64,000 bases of DNA, from assembly GCF_000800455.1 (NCBI RefSeq), contig NZ_CP007456.1:1798001-1862000 (forward strand), given 5' to 3'. This DNA comes from Bifidobacterium catenulatum PV20-2. GTDB lineage: Bacteria; Actinomycetota; Actinomycetes; Actinomycetales; Bifidobacteriaceae. The stretch's first letter is position 1. Each line of letters begins with the position of its first letter. Below, in pieces: positions 44,368 through 52,902 of the stretch. The notes under the pieces were generated by a model. The model was given only the letters and a program-made list of their open reading frames with translations, had not been told where the DNA came from and ran no database searches. A program made the translations under genes and the position numbers.

Positions 44368-46898
44368 GCACCGCAGGATTCAGCAAACACAGCATCAACG
44401 CCAATACCGGCGAAACCCGCGCCGACCACACCACCGGATTCGGCAACACCTTCACCGAATCATCCACCGGCACCTTCACGGAAACAGGCACCGGAACAGG
44501 CTCATGGGCCGACTCCACACACTCCGCCATCTGGATGTCACGAGACGGCAAATCGCAAGTCCTTCCCTACTTACACCGACCACGCGCCTCGCAATACGCA
44601 AGCTTGCTCGTAGCAGCCCTGCTCACCCTCGCCGCAGCCAGCAACCTCATCGACGTCTACGGATCAGCCGCATCCTGGGCCCTCGCCGCCATTCCAGCCA
44701 CCATCATCGGATCACTCGTGGCGCTCGCAGGCACGGTTCCCGCGCTCCGCCTCTGGTGGCAGATACTGTTCACGGCCGTCGCGCAACTGGTTGTCGGCCC
44801 GGTTCTGTTCCTCAACGACACCACCATCACACACTTCATCCCAACCCTGCGTACGCTTACGCAAGGTTGGATGCAGATGCTTGGCTCCTTCAAATTCATT
44901 CTGTCGGTCGAGCCTCCAACCGGTACCGCGGACGGCTGTCTGCTTGCCGTATGGACCATCTGCCTGTGGTTCGCGCTGCTCACCGGTATTTTCGCAGTGA
45001 CGGAAGATGGACGATTCACCATGATCGCCATCATTCCCGTCATCGCCAATCTTGCGATCTGTGCATTGCTCGGCTCATCTTCCGGCTATTACCGCATATT
45101 CGTCGGCATCGCGATGGCGCTTGTGCTCGTGATTTGGATCAGTGCACGTTGGAAATTACTGGAATTGGGACGTTGGATCAGTTCCGTGGTAATCGTGGTT
45201 GTTTCCATCGCATTGGCGATCGGAGGATGCCTTGCCGTCGGCCAGGACCGCACCATTCTGCGCGACCATTACGATCCGCCGCTCAGCCCGTACGATTACA
45301 CAAGCCCGTTGAGCGGCATGCGTTCGTACATCAAAAACAGCAAGGACGATGTGCTCCTCACCGTTCAAAACCTGCCCGCAGGATCGGGCGTGCGGCTAGC
45401 GGTCATGGACCGTTTCGACGGCAACGTATGGAACCTGTCCGATTCCGCCATGTCATCGGACTCCTCCAACTACCATCGTGTCGGCACCTCTATCACCAAC
45501 AACGCCGAAGGCAAGAAATTCACCGCAACATTCACCGTGAACAAAGGCCTGAGCGACTACTGGCTGCCCATGGCCGGAGCCGCATCGAGCGTGACCTTCG
45601 ACAACAGCGAAAACGCCGACTCGTTCTATTACAACAGCGACACCATGTCGGCCATCTACCCTTCACGCACTTCCGAAGGCCTCACCTACACGGAAACCGG
45701 CATCATGCCAACAGTTCCCACCGACAAGCAAATCGTCAAAGCCAATGCAGCCTCCATCAGCCAGCCAAAAGCCGAAGACGTGCCCGATTGTGTGGACAAA
45801 CTCGCCACAGCCATCGCCGGCGGCCAATCCAAAGGCGGCGAAGCAGCCCAGGCCATCGCCGAAAAACTCAAGGAATCAGGCTGGTTCTCGCACGGCTTGA
45901 GCGGCGATTACCCGTCTACCGCCGGCCACGGCAACTACCGTATCGACCAGCTGCTCGCCGGAACGGCCATGGTCGGAGACAGCGAACAATACGCCTCCGC
46001 AATGGCACTCATGGCACGCAGCCTGGGACTTCCAAGCCGAGTGGTGCTTGGATTCCTACCAAAAGACGATGAAGGCGACATCAGCGAAAACCGCACCGAA
46101 AAACAAGGGAAAAACACCGTCATCGAATTCACCGGCAACGACGTGACCGCATGGGTGGAAATCAAACTGGACGGCTACGGCTGGGTGGCGTTCTACCCGA
46201 CGCCAAAGGAAACCAAAGTCCCCGACGAAAACCAGAACCTCACCCCACCGAACCCGCAGAATCTGGTGCGTCAGCCCCCAGTACCCCTCACCGACCCGCT
46301 GCGCGACGATAACCAAGCCAAAGGCAGGTCCTCAATCGGCGGAAGCATGGCTGACGAAACGTCAACCAACCTCTTCTGGCAGCATTTCGGCAGAATCGCA
46401 AGAAAAGTAGCCATCTACGGAAGCCCCCTGTGGACGCTGCTCATCGTATGCGGCCTCCTGCTCGCTATCAAAGCGATCGCATTGGCACGGTCAAGAAAAC
46501 ACGGCAGCGCGCAACAGCGAGTGGCAGCAGGATGGCAATCCGTGGCGGCGCTCGCCCGGCAAAGCGGACTTGACATTCAAGGCACGCGCAGCGAACAGGC
46601 GGTCTCCATCGCAAGCCAGATGGATATTTCCAGTGAAACGTTGCTTGCCTTGAGCACACAAGCCGATTACGCGACCTTCTCCGGTAATACCGTCAACGAG
46701 GAGCATGTGCAGCAGTATTGGCGCGATATTGAGCAGGAACGCCAGTACATGCTCAAGTCATTGCCGACATTGCGCAGATGGCGTGCCAAGCTTTCGCTTG
46801 CCGACGTTTTCCATTTTCAAGGCAAACGCGGCGCGAGCGACGATTCAGCGAATAACGCAGCGGATACGGCAACCAATATTTCGGATGACAACGATTGA
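44364..46898 (+). CDS. tgm: Transglutaminase-like membrane protein, catalytic triad lost
   Basis: 844 residues. About 65 N-terminal residues (Thr/Gly-rich) precede six or so membrane helices (about 70-290), as in TgpA-type proteins. A long outside domain has a transglutaminase core, followed by a Pro-rich stretch, one more helix (about 680-710) and a cytoplasmic tail. In the core, the catalytic Cys position is Ser540 (GDSEQYASAMALMARSLG), the His position is Thr595 (DVTAWVEI) and the Asp position is Tyr611 (AFYPTP). It therefore very likely lacks enzymatic activity and may bind peptides or glycans instead. The start ATG 44364 overlaps the DUF58 stop as ATGA, so the two are translationally coupled. 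Confidence 0.88.
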   Translation: MSTAGFSKHSINANTGETRADHTTGFGNTFTESSTGTFTETGTGTGSWADSTHSAIWMSRDGKSQVLPYLHRPRASQYASLLVAALLTLAAASNLIDVYGSAASWALAAIPATIIGSLVALAGTVPALRLWWQILFTAVAQLVVGPVLFLNDTTITHFIPTLRTLTQGWMQMLGSFKFILSVEPPTGTADGCLLAVWTICLWFALLTGIFAVTEDGRFTMIAIIPVIANLAICALLGSSSGYYRIFVGIAMALVLVIWISARWKLLELGRWISSVVIVVVSIALAIGGCLAVGQDRTILRDHYDPPLSPYDYTSPLSGMRSYIKNSKDDVLLTVQNLPAGSGVRLAVMDRFDGNVWNLSDSAMSSDSSNYHRVGTSITNNAEGKKFTATFTVNKGLSDYWLPMAGAASSVTFDNSENADSFYYNSDTMSAIYPSRTSEGLTYTETGIMPTVPTDKQIVKANAASISQPKAEDVPDCVDKLATAIAGGQSKGGEAAQAIAEKLKESGWFSHGLSGDYPSTAGHGNYRIDQLLAGTAMVGDSEQYASAMALMARSLGLPSRVVLGFLPKDDEGDISENRTEKQGKNTVIEFTGNDVTAWVEIKLDGYGWVAFYPTPKETKVPDENQNLTPPNPQNLVRQPPVPLTDPLRDDNQAKGRSSIGGSMADETSTNLFWQHFGRIARKVAIYGSPLWTLLIVCGLLLAIKAIALARSRKHGSAQQRVAAGWQSVAALARQSGLDIQGTRSEQAVSIASQMDISSETLLALSTQADYATFSGNTVNEEHVQQYWRDIEQERQYMLKSLPTLRRWRAKLSLADVFHFQGKRGASDDSANNAADTATNISDDND

Positions 46899-47077
46899 AA
46901 CGTCAGCAAAATCGGAGATCATGAGGATATCGTCGATTTGCAGGAAGGCACATTGCAGACGTTGCGAACCGTTCAATAACGCGCATGTTCCCGCAATGGC
47001 AAGCGTCGATGATTAGATTGCCGCTTTGTTCTCAGCGCATTCAATACAATATTTACAGATCACGAGATAAGGAGACC

Positions 47078-47827
47078 ATGATGGTCGATTTCGATACCGC
47101 GGCCGCAGCTGTGCAGGATCCGAACGCAGATCCCGTGCTCTTGGCGAAAATCGCTTACGAAAATCCAGAATTCGGCGCGAATGTGGTTGCCAATCCGCGT
47201 GCGTACCCTGGTCTGAAACGTTGGGTCGCTCAATTCGGCGATGAACGCGCACGCCAGCAGCTGGTCGCATTGGGGTGGCCGGTTCCGCAGGAAGGCGTTA
47301 TGCAGAGGAATACCGAAACCGTTCCGGAACAGGCACAGCAATCCCAAACGCAAGCGCAGTATCAGCAGCCGCGGCAATCGTCGGACGTGCAGCATCAGAT
47401 GCAATACCAGCCGCCGGCAACCGACCAATACCAGCCTGAATCGTTCATGGAAGCGCCGGCATCGAATATGGCGAACGACGTTTCAACGGAATATGTCGAC
47501 CCGTACACTAATCCAGCGGATTTGTCGGAAGTAGCCGATTATTCTTCGGCCCAGCCGCAATATGACGGGCAGCAGTACGCGGAGCCGTACACGGACAACG
47601 CCCAGCACGCCATGCAGCCGCAGGAACCGGCCGCATCGAATAGCGGTTTTACCGCGGAATTGGCCATGACCACGCAAGACAAGCTGCTGATGGCCCAAAT
47701 CGCGAGCGAGGCTCCGGAGCTGCACCCCTTCCTCGCACGCAATCCGAATATCTACCCGGATCTGCTTGACTGGCTTGCCAATCTCAATGATTCCGCCGTC
47801 AACGCGGCCATCCGCCTGCGCCAGTAG
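47078..47827 (+). CDS. Protein with two variant leucine-rich repeat (LRV) domains
   Basis: 249 residues, no membrane segment. The N-terminal domain (about 5-60: DPNADPVLLAKIAYENPEF ... NPRAYPGLKRWVAQFGD) and the C-terminal domain (about 195-248: MAQIASEAPELHPFLARNPN ... LLDWLANLND) are two copies of one helical motif. They are separated by a disordered Gln/Pro/Tyr-rich linker. Such domains occur in actinobacterial proteins of unknown function, often fused to or near kinases. It is last in the kinase cluster, about 180 bases after tgm, and a terminator follows. Start: ATG 47078 or the adjacent ATG 47081, after AAGGAG. It could be a kinase substrate or scaffold; this is inference. Confidence 0.82.
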   Translation: MMVDFDTAAAAVQDPNADPVLLAKIAYENPEFGANVVANPRAYPGLKRWVAQFGDERARQQLVALGWPVPQEGVMQRNTETVPEQAQQSQTQAQYQQPRQSSDVQHQMQYQPPATDQYQPESFMEAPASNMANDVSTEYVDPYTNPADLSEVADYSSAQPQYDGQQYAEPYTDNAQHAMQPQEPAASNSGFTAELAMTTQDKLLMAQIASEAPELHPFLARNPNIYPDLLDWLANLNDSAVNAAIRLRQ

Positions 47828-47878
47828 CAAATAGCCGGTCAGCAAGCGCCAGTTGGCAGGTAGCGAATCGCAATAGTC

Positions 47879-47920
47879 AAGAAGGGCTGTATGCGCATCC
47901 TCACGTGTACAGCCCTTCTT
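47879..47920 (+). terminator. Terminator of the kinase cluster
   Basis: A perfect 13-bp stem (47879-47891 with 47908-47920) with a 16-base loop is followed by CTACTCTCG. It lies 51 bases past the LRV gene and faces the FHA gene ending at 48018, so it may serve both strands. Confidence 0.8.
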
Positions 47921-48017
47921 CTACTCTCGACATCGTTCATTGTCGCGCCGTCATTTCAGTCATCCCAAACCTTGCGGTTTGACGGCATACTTGGTGATGC
48001 GCAAAACAACGTTTCAA

Positions 48018-48587
48018 TCAGCGCTGCTCGAGCGTGAAGAACTGGTCTCCGATACGAACCGTGCAAGGTGCCTCAAACTTCATCGGCTTGTGCTCGACCT
48101 TGGTCTCCTCATTGTCTCGAATAAGGTACGTGCCATTAAGCGATCCATAATCCTCAATCCATAACGTGCCATCCTGATCGAAGCTGATCGCCGCATGATT
48201 ACGTGAAATCGTACGCGTCGAATCCTCCAATTTCACGGATTTAGCACCTTCCGGCACTTCAACGGACGGTTTGCGTCCCAGCAGCACGCCCATGTCGATA
48301 ATCACTTCCTGACCGGTCTGCTCATTGTAAAGCGTGTATTCCAGCTTCGGCTGCTTCATGGTGAATGCCGAAGACAGCACCGTGCCATCCCAATCGATAT
48401 CATCATCGTTGGCCGGTTCGTCATTGACCGACTCGTCATTGGTTGGTTCCAGCGAAACGGAAACCTGTTCCATCAGCTGAGATTGCGCCATTCCAGGCAT
48501 TGCAGAATCGGCGAAGGAAGACATTACGGTGGCGTCATCGTCGTACCAGCCTGGTTCGGGCGGCGGCGGATATGGAAGGAAGCTCAT
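48018..48587 (-). CDS. FHA-domain protein
   Basis: 189 residues. The first about 95 are acidic and Pro/Ser/Asp-rich (SFLPYPPPPEPGWYDDDAT, then NDEPANDDDIDWDG). The C-terminal forkhead-associated domain shows LLGRKPS, the SRNHA motif and the YGSLNGT motif, which together form the phosphothreonine pocket. It probably reads phosphorylation by the neighbouring Ser/Thr kinase; FHA genes are common companions of such kinases. ATG 48587 has AAGGG only one base away. TACAAT lies just upstream, so the message may be leaderless. The frame continues upstream without domain similarity. It is convergent with the kinase cluster and downstream of rpoC. Confidence 0.87.
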   Translation of the reverse strand: MSFLPYPPPPEPGWYDDDATVMSSFADSAMPGMAQSQLMEQVSVSLEPTNDESVNDEPANDDDIDWDGTVLSSAFTMKQPKLEYTLYNEQTGQEVIIDMGVLLGRKPSVEVPEGAKSVKLEDSTRTISRNHAAISFDQDGTLWIEDYGSLNGTYLIRDNEETKVEHKPMKFEAPCTVRIGDQFFTLEQR

Positions 48588-48705
48588 GCCCTTATTGTAA
48601 TTTGACGTTTGATTTTGCGATGGTGATATTCGCCCTGCAATACAGGCAGTTTCGTAATATGCCGACTGTTGGCATAATAATCGCAACAATCGTCTTTTTT
48701 GTATT

Positions 48706-48745
48706 AAAAATGGGGATCAGCTGTTTGAAGCCAATCCCCATTTTT
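48706..48745 (-). terminator. Terminator after rpoC
   Basis: A perfect 12-bp stem (48706-48717 with 48734-48745) with a 16-base loop ends in five T on either strand. It lies 53 bases past the rpoC stop and before the FHA start. Confidence 0.88.
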
Positions 48746-48797
48746 ATGTCTATCGGATGATTTCAGACGTTATGTCGTTCCATCATCGTCTTTCGGA

Positions 48798-51700
48798 TCA
48801 CAGGGTGTCGCCCAAATCCATCTGACCACCATTGTCGTCCAGGAAGTCATCCGGATTGAAGTCGTCGCCAAGCTTCAGATCGCCGAAATCGATGTTGGAG
48901 AAGTCGACTTCGGACAGATCCGCATCGCCGAAGGCAGCATCGGACTCGTCGCCACCCAAACCGAAGTTCGGGTAGATGGTGTCGCGAATGGCCTTGTCGG
49001 GCTCGACCACGGCGTTACGGTAACGGGCAAGACCGGTACCGGCCGGAATGAGCTTACCGATGATGACGTTCTCCTTGAGGCCCTTCAGGTCGTCGACCTT
49101 CTGGCTCAGGGCGGCTTCGGTGAGCACGCGGGTGGTCTCCTGGAAGGAAGCCGCGGACAGCCAGGAATCGGTTGCCAGCGAAGCCTTGGTGATGCCCATC
49201 AGCTCCGGACGACCGGCGGCAGGCTTGCCACCTTCCTTCACGGCCTTCATATTGGCGGCCTTGAAGCGGGCCTGATCCACCAGTTCACCCGGAAGCAGGT
49301 CGGTATCGCCGGAATCGATCACCGTGATACGACGCAGCATCTGGTGCACGATGACCTCGATGTGCTTGTCGTGGATATCCACGCCCTGGGAGCGGTACAC
49401 GGTGTGCACTTCCTCCACAATGTTCACTTGGGCGGCACGAGGGCCGAGGATGCGCAGGATCTTCTTAGGATCGACGGAGCCTTCGATCAGCTGGGTGCCA
49501 GCTTCGACATGCTCGCCGTCCTTGACCATCATCGGGGCGCGACGGGTTACCGGGTAGACGATCGGTTCGACGGATTCGTCGTCCGGCTTCAGCATGACCT
49601 GACGGCCGCGCTCGGTGTCTTCCACCTTGATCACGCCTGCGAACTCCGCGATCGGAGCCTCGCCCTTCGGGGTACGAGCTTCGAAAAGCTCGGTAACACG
49701 AGGAAGACCCTGGGTGATATCGGATGCGGAAGCGACGCCGCCGGAGTGGAAGGAACGCAGCGTCAGCTGGGTACCAGGCTCGCCGATGGACTGTGCTGCC
49801 ACGATGCCAACGGCCTCGCCGACGTCCACAAGCTTGTTGGTGGCCAGAGACCAGCCATAGCACTTGGCGCACACACCGCGCTTGGAATCGCAAGTGAGCA
49901 CGGAACGGGCCTTGACTTCTTCCACATCGTGGGCGACGAGATCGTTGAGCACGTCCATGGACAGCGCGTCGCCGGCCTTGTACAGCACGGTTTCGCCGTC
50001 GGCTGGATCGATCACGTCAGCTGCGAGCAGGCGGGAGTACGGACCACCGTCGGCAGCCTTGACGAGATGCAGGTTGCCTTCAGCGTCACGCTCGCCGACC
50101 TTCATCGTCAGGCCGCGCTTGGTGCCGCAATCCTCTTCGCGCACAATCACGTCCTGGGAGACGTCCACCAGACGACGGGTCAGGTAACCAGACTCTGCGG
50201 TACGCAGTGCGGTATCGGCCAGACCCTTACGCGCGCCGTGCTGGGAGATGAAGTATTCCAGCACGGACAGGCCGTCGCGGTAGTTGGACTTCACAGGTCG
50301 AGGAATGATCTCGCCCTTCGGGTTGGCCACGAGGCCTCGCATACCTGCGATCTGGTTGATCTGCATCATGTTTCCTCGTGCACCGGACTGCACGATGATA
50401 GCCAGATTGTTCTTGGAGTCGAAGTGTTTCTCGACAGCCTCGGAAACCTCACTGGTGCACTTGGTCCACAGGTCGATGAGTTCCTGGCGGCGCTCCTCTT
50501 CGGTAAGCATACCGATTTCGTAGTTCTCGTTGACCTTGTCGGCTTCGGCTTCGTACTTCTCGATGAACTCGTCGCGCTCGGACGGCTGGATAACGTCGGA
50601 GAACGCGAAGGACACACCGGACCACGGTGCGCGGGTGAAGCCCATATCCTTCAGAGCGTCCAGCGTTGCAGCCACCTGTGCAGTGGAGTAACGGGTTGCG
50701 ATGTCGTCGACGATCTTGCTCAGACGCTTCTTCGGAGCCTGATCATTCACGAACGGGTAGTCGACCGGCAGCGTGCTGTTGAACAGGATGCGGCCGTAGG
50801 AGGTCGCGAAAAGCACGGAACCATCGTGGAAGCGCTCTTCCTTCACTACCGCCGGGCTGCCCGGTTCAGGATCGATGACTTCGATTTCGCTCGGTTCCCA
50901 ACCCTTCGGAAGCACGAAGTCTTTCGGAAGGCGGATAAGCACCTTGGCCTGCATGTCGATCTCGTGCTTGTCGAGCGCCATTTCGGCCTCTTCGAGCGAG
51001 GAGAACACACGGCCCTGGCCCTTGGCTCCGTCGATGACGGTGGTCAGGTAGTACAGACCGAGGATCATGTCCTGGCTCGGCATGGTCACGGTGTGGCCGT
51101 CTGCCGGCTTCAGAATGTTGTCGGAAGCCATCATCAGGGAGCGGGCCTCGGCCTGGGCTTCAGCGGACAGCGGCAGGTGGACTGCCATCTGGTCGCCATC
51201 GAAGTCGGCATTGAATGCGGCACAGGCAAGCGGTGGCAGGTGGATGGCCTTGCCTTCCACCAGGATCGGCTCGAATGCCTGAATGCCCAGACGGTGCAGC
51301 GTAGGTGCACGGTTCAGAAGCACCGGATGTTCGGCGATGACCTCTTCGAGCACACCCCACACTTCGGAATCGCCACGGTCCACAAGACGCTTGGCGCTCT
51401 TCATGTTCTGCGCGTAGTTGAGGTCCACAAGACGCTTGATGACGAACGGCTTGAACAGCTCGAGGGCCATCGGCTTCGGCAGACCGCACTGGTGCATGCG
51501 CAGGGACGGACCGACCACGATCACGGAACGGCCGGAGTAGTCCACACGCTTACCAAGCAGGTTCTGACGGAAACGACCCTGCTTGCCCTTGAGCATGTCA
51601 CTCAGGGACTTCAGCGGGCGGTTCGAAGCGCCGGTGACCGGGCGTCCACGACGACCGTTGTCGAACAGGGAGTCGACGGCTTCCTGAAGCATACGCTTTT

Positions 51701-52811
51701 CGTTGTTGAGCATGATTTCAGGAGCGCCGAGCTCGATCAGTCGCTTCAGACGGTTGTTACGGTTGATCACACGACGATAGAGGTCGTTGAGATCGGAAGT
51801 GGCGAAACGGCCACCGTCGAGCTGCACCATCGGACGCAGATCCGGCGGAATGACCGGGATCACGTCGAGCACCATGGCTTCCGGCTTGTTGCCGGTGGTC
51901 AGGAAGGCGTTGACGACCTTCAGACGCTTCAGGGCGCGGGCCTTGCGCTGGCCGGTGCCGGTGTCGATTTCCTCACGCAGCTGCTTGGAAGCGGCCTCAA
52001 GATCGAAGTCCTGCAAGCGCTTCTTGATGGCTTCGGCGCCCATGCAGCCTTCGAAGTAGTCGCCGTAGCGGTCTTCCATTTCGCGCCACAGGTCGACGTC
52101 GCCTTCCATGTCGCCCGGCTTCAGGTTCTTGAAGCGGTCGAACACGGCGCTCAGACGCTGAATCTGCTCGTCGAAACGGATGCGGATCGCGGCCATTTCA
52201 CGCTCGGCGCTGTTGCGCAGCTTGGCGCGTGCGGAGCCCTTGGCTTCACCTTCGGCCTCAAGTTCGGCCAGATCGGATTCAACTTTCTTGGCACGCTCTT
52301 CGATTTCCGCGTTGCGACGCTTCTCCAGATTGGCGATGTCGTTGTCGAACTCATCCTGCAGACCCGGAAGATCCTCGTGACGCTGTTCCTCATCGACGCT
52401 GGTAACCATGTAGGCAGCGAAGTAGATGACCTTTTCCAGATCCTTCGGAGCGATGTCCAGCAGGTAGCCCAAACGGGACGGAACACCCTTGAAGAACCAG
52501 ATGTGGGTCACCGGAGCGGCAAGCTCGATATGGCCCATGCGCTCACGGCGCACACGGCTCTTGGTGACTTCCACACCGCAGCGTTCGCAGACGATGCCCT
52601 TGAAGCGCACGCGCTTGTACTTACCGCAGGCGCACTCCCAGTCACGGGTAGGTCCGAAGATCTGTTCGCCGAACAGACCGTCTTTCTCCGGCTTCAGGGT
52701 ACGGTAGTTAATGGTTTCAGGCTTCTTGACCTCGCCGTGGCTCCAATTACGGATGTCTTCGGCAGTGGCCAGGCCGATCCTCAGTTTGTCAAATGCGTTG
52801 ACGTCCAGCAC
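48798..52811 (-). CDS. rpoC: RNA polymerase subunit beta'
   Basis: 1337 residues, full length for an actinobacterial beta' subunit of the cytoplasmic RNA polymerase. Seen are the N-terminal zinc site CACGKYKRV ... CERCGVEV, the catalytic loop NADFDGDQM, the bridge helix/trigger loop region [19 protein letters not shown], and the second cysteine cluster in [13 protein letters not shown]. The GTG start at 52811 has AGGA seven bases upstream and gives the conserved [15 protein letters not shown]. It follows rpoB after 91 bases that hold a strong hairpin. Confidence 0.98.
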   Translation of the reverse strand: MLDVNAFDKLRIGLATAEDIRNWSHGEVKKPETINYRTLKPEKDGLFGEQIFGPTRDWECACGKYKRVRFKGIVCERCGVEVTKSRVRRERMGHIELAAPVTHIWFFKGVPSRLGYLLDIAPKDLEKVIYFAAYMVTSVDEEQRHEDLPGLQDEFDNDIANLEKRRNAEIEERAKKVESDLAELEAEGEAKGSARAKLRNSAEREMAAIRIRFDEQIQRLSAVFDRFKNLKPGDMEGDVDLWREMEDRYGDYFEGCMGAEAIKKRLQDFDLEAASKQLREEIDTGTGQRKARALKRLKVVNAFLTTGNKPEAMVLDVIPVIPPDLRPMVQLDGGRFATSDLNDLYRRVINRNNRLKRLIELGAPEIMLNNEKRMLQEAVDSLFDNGRRGRPVTGASNRPLKSLSDMLKGKQGRFRQNLLGKRVDYSGRSVIVVGPSLRMHQCGLPKPMALELFKPFVIKRLVDLNYAQNMKSAKRLVDRGDSEVWGVLEEVIAEHPVLLNRAPTLHRLGIQAFEPILVEGKAIHLPPLACAAFNADFDGDQMAVHLPLSAEAQAEARSLMMASDNILKPADGHTVTMPSQDMILGLYYLTTVIDGAKGQGRVFSSLEEAEMALDKHEIDMQAKVLIRLPKDFVLPKGWEPSEIEVIDPEPGSPAVVKEERFHDGSVLFATSYGRILFNSTLPVDYPFVNDQAPKKRLSKIVDDIATRYSTAQVAATLDALKDMGFTRAPWSGVSFAFSDVIQPSERDEFIEKYEAEADKVNENYEIGMLTEEERRQELIDLWTKCTSEVSEAVEKHFDSKNNLAIIVQSGARGNMMQINQIAGMRGLVANPKGEIIPRPVKSNYRDGLSVLEYFISQHGARKGLADTALRTAESGYLTRRLVDVSQDVIVREEDCGTKRGLTMKVGERDAEGNLHLVKAADGGPYSRLLAADVIDPADGETVLYKAGDALSMDVLNDLVAHDVEEVKARSVLTCDSKRGVCAKCYGWSLATNKLVDVGEAVGIVAAQSIGEPGTQLTLRSFHSGGVASASDITQGLPRVTELFEARTPKGEAPIAEFAGVIKVEDTERGRQVMLKPDDESVEPIVYPVTRRAPMMVKDGEHVEAGTQLIEGSVDPKKILRILGPRAAQVNIVEEVHTVYRSQGVDIHDKHIEVIVHQMLRRITVIDSGDTDLLPGELVDQARFKAANMKAVKEGGKPAAGRPELMGITKASLATDSWLSAASFQETTRVLTEAALSQKVDDLKGLKENVIIGKLIPAGTGLARYRNAVVEPDKAIRDTIYPNFGLGGDESDAAFGDADLSEVDFSNIDFGDLKLGDDFNPDDFLDDNGGQMDLGDTL

Positions 52812-52858
52812 TCTATTGTCCTGTCTATCGATTCTTAATGCTTAATCACGTTTCGTCA

Positions 52859-52896
52859 GGCTGGTCGCGCCACGTTTTCATACGACGCGACCAGCC
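52859..52896 (-). other. Hairpin in the rpoB-rpoC gap
   Basis: A perfect 11-bp GC-rich stem (52859-52869 with 52886-52896) with a 16-base loop begins 6 bases after the rpoB stop. No T-run follows, so it looks like an RNA processing or stability element rather than a terminator. Confidence 0.65.
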
Positions 52897-52902
52897 ATGG
52901 GA

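Noticed and set aside
44504..46072. 522-codon plus-strand frame overlapping tgm in another register
   Set aside because: Arg/His-rich shadow; the tgm frame shows helices and the transglutaminase core.
49344..52838. Plus-strand open frame of 1164 codons opposite rpoC
   Set aside because: Same antisense register effect as for rpoB; no family features.
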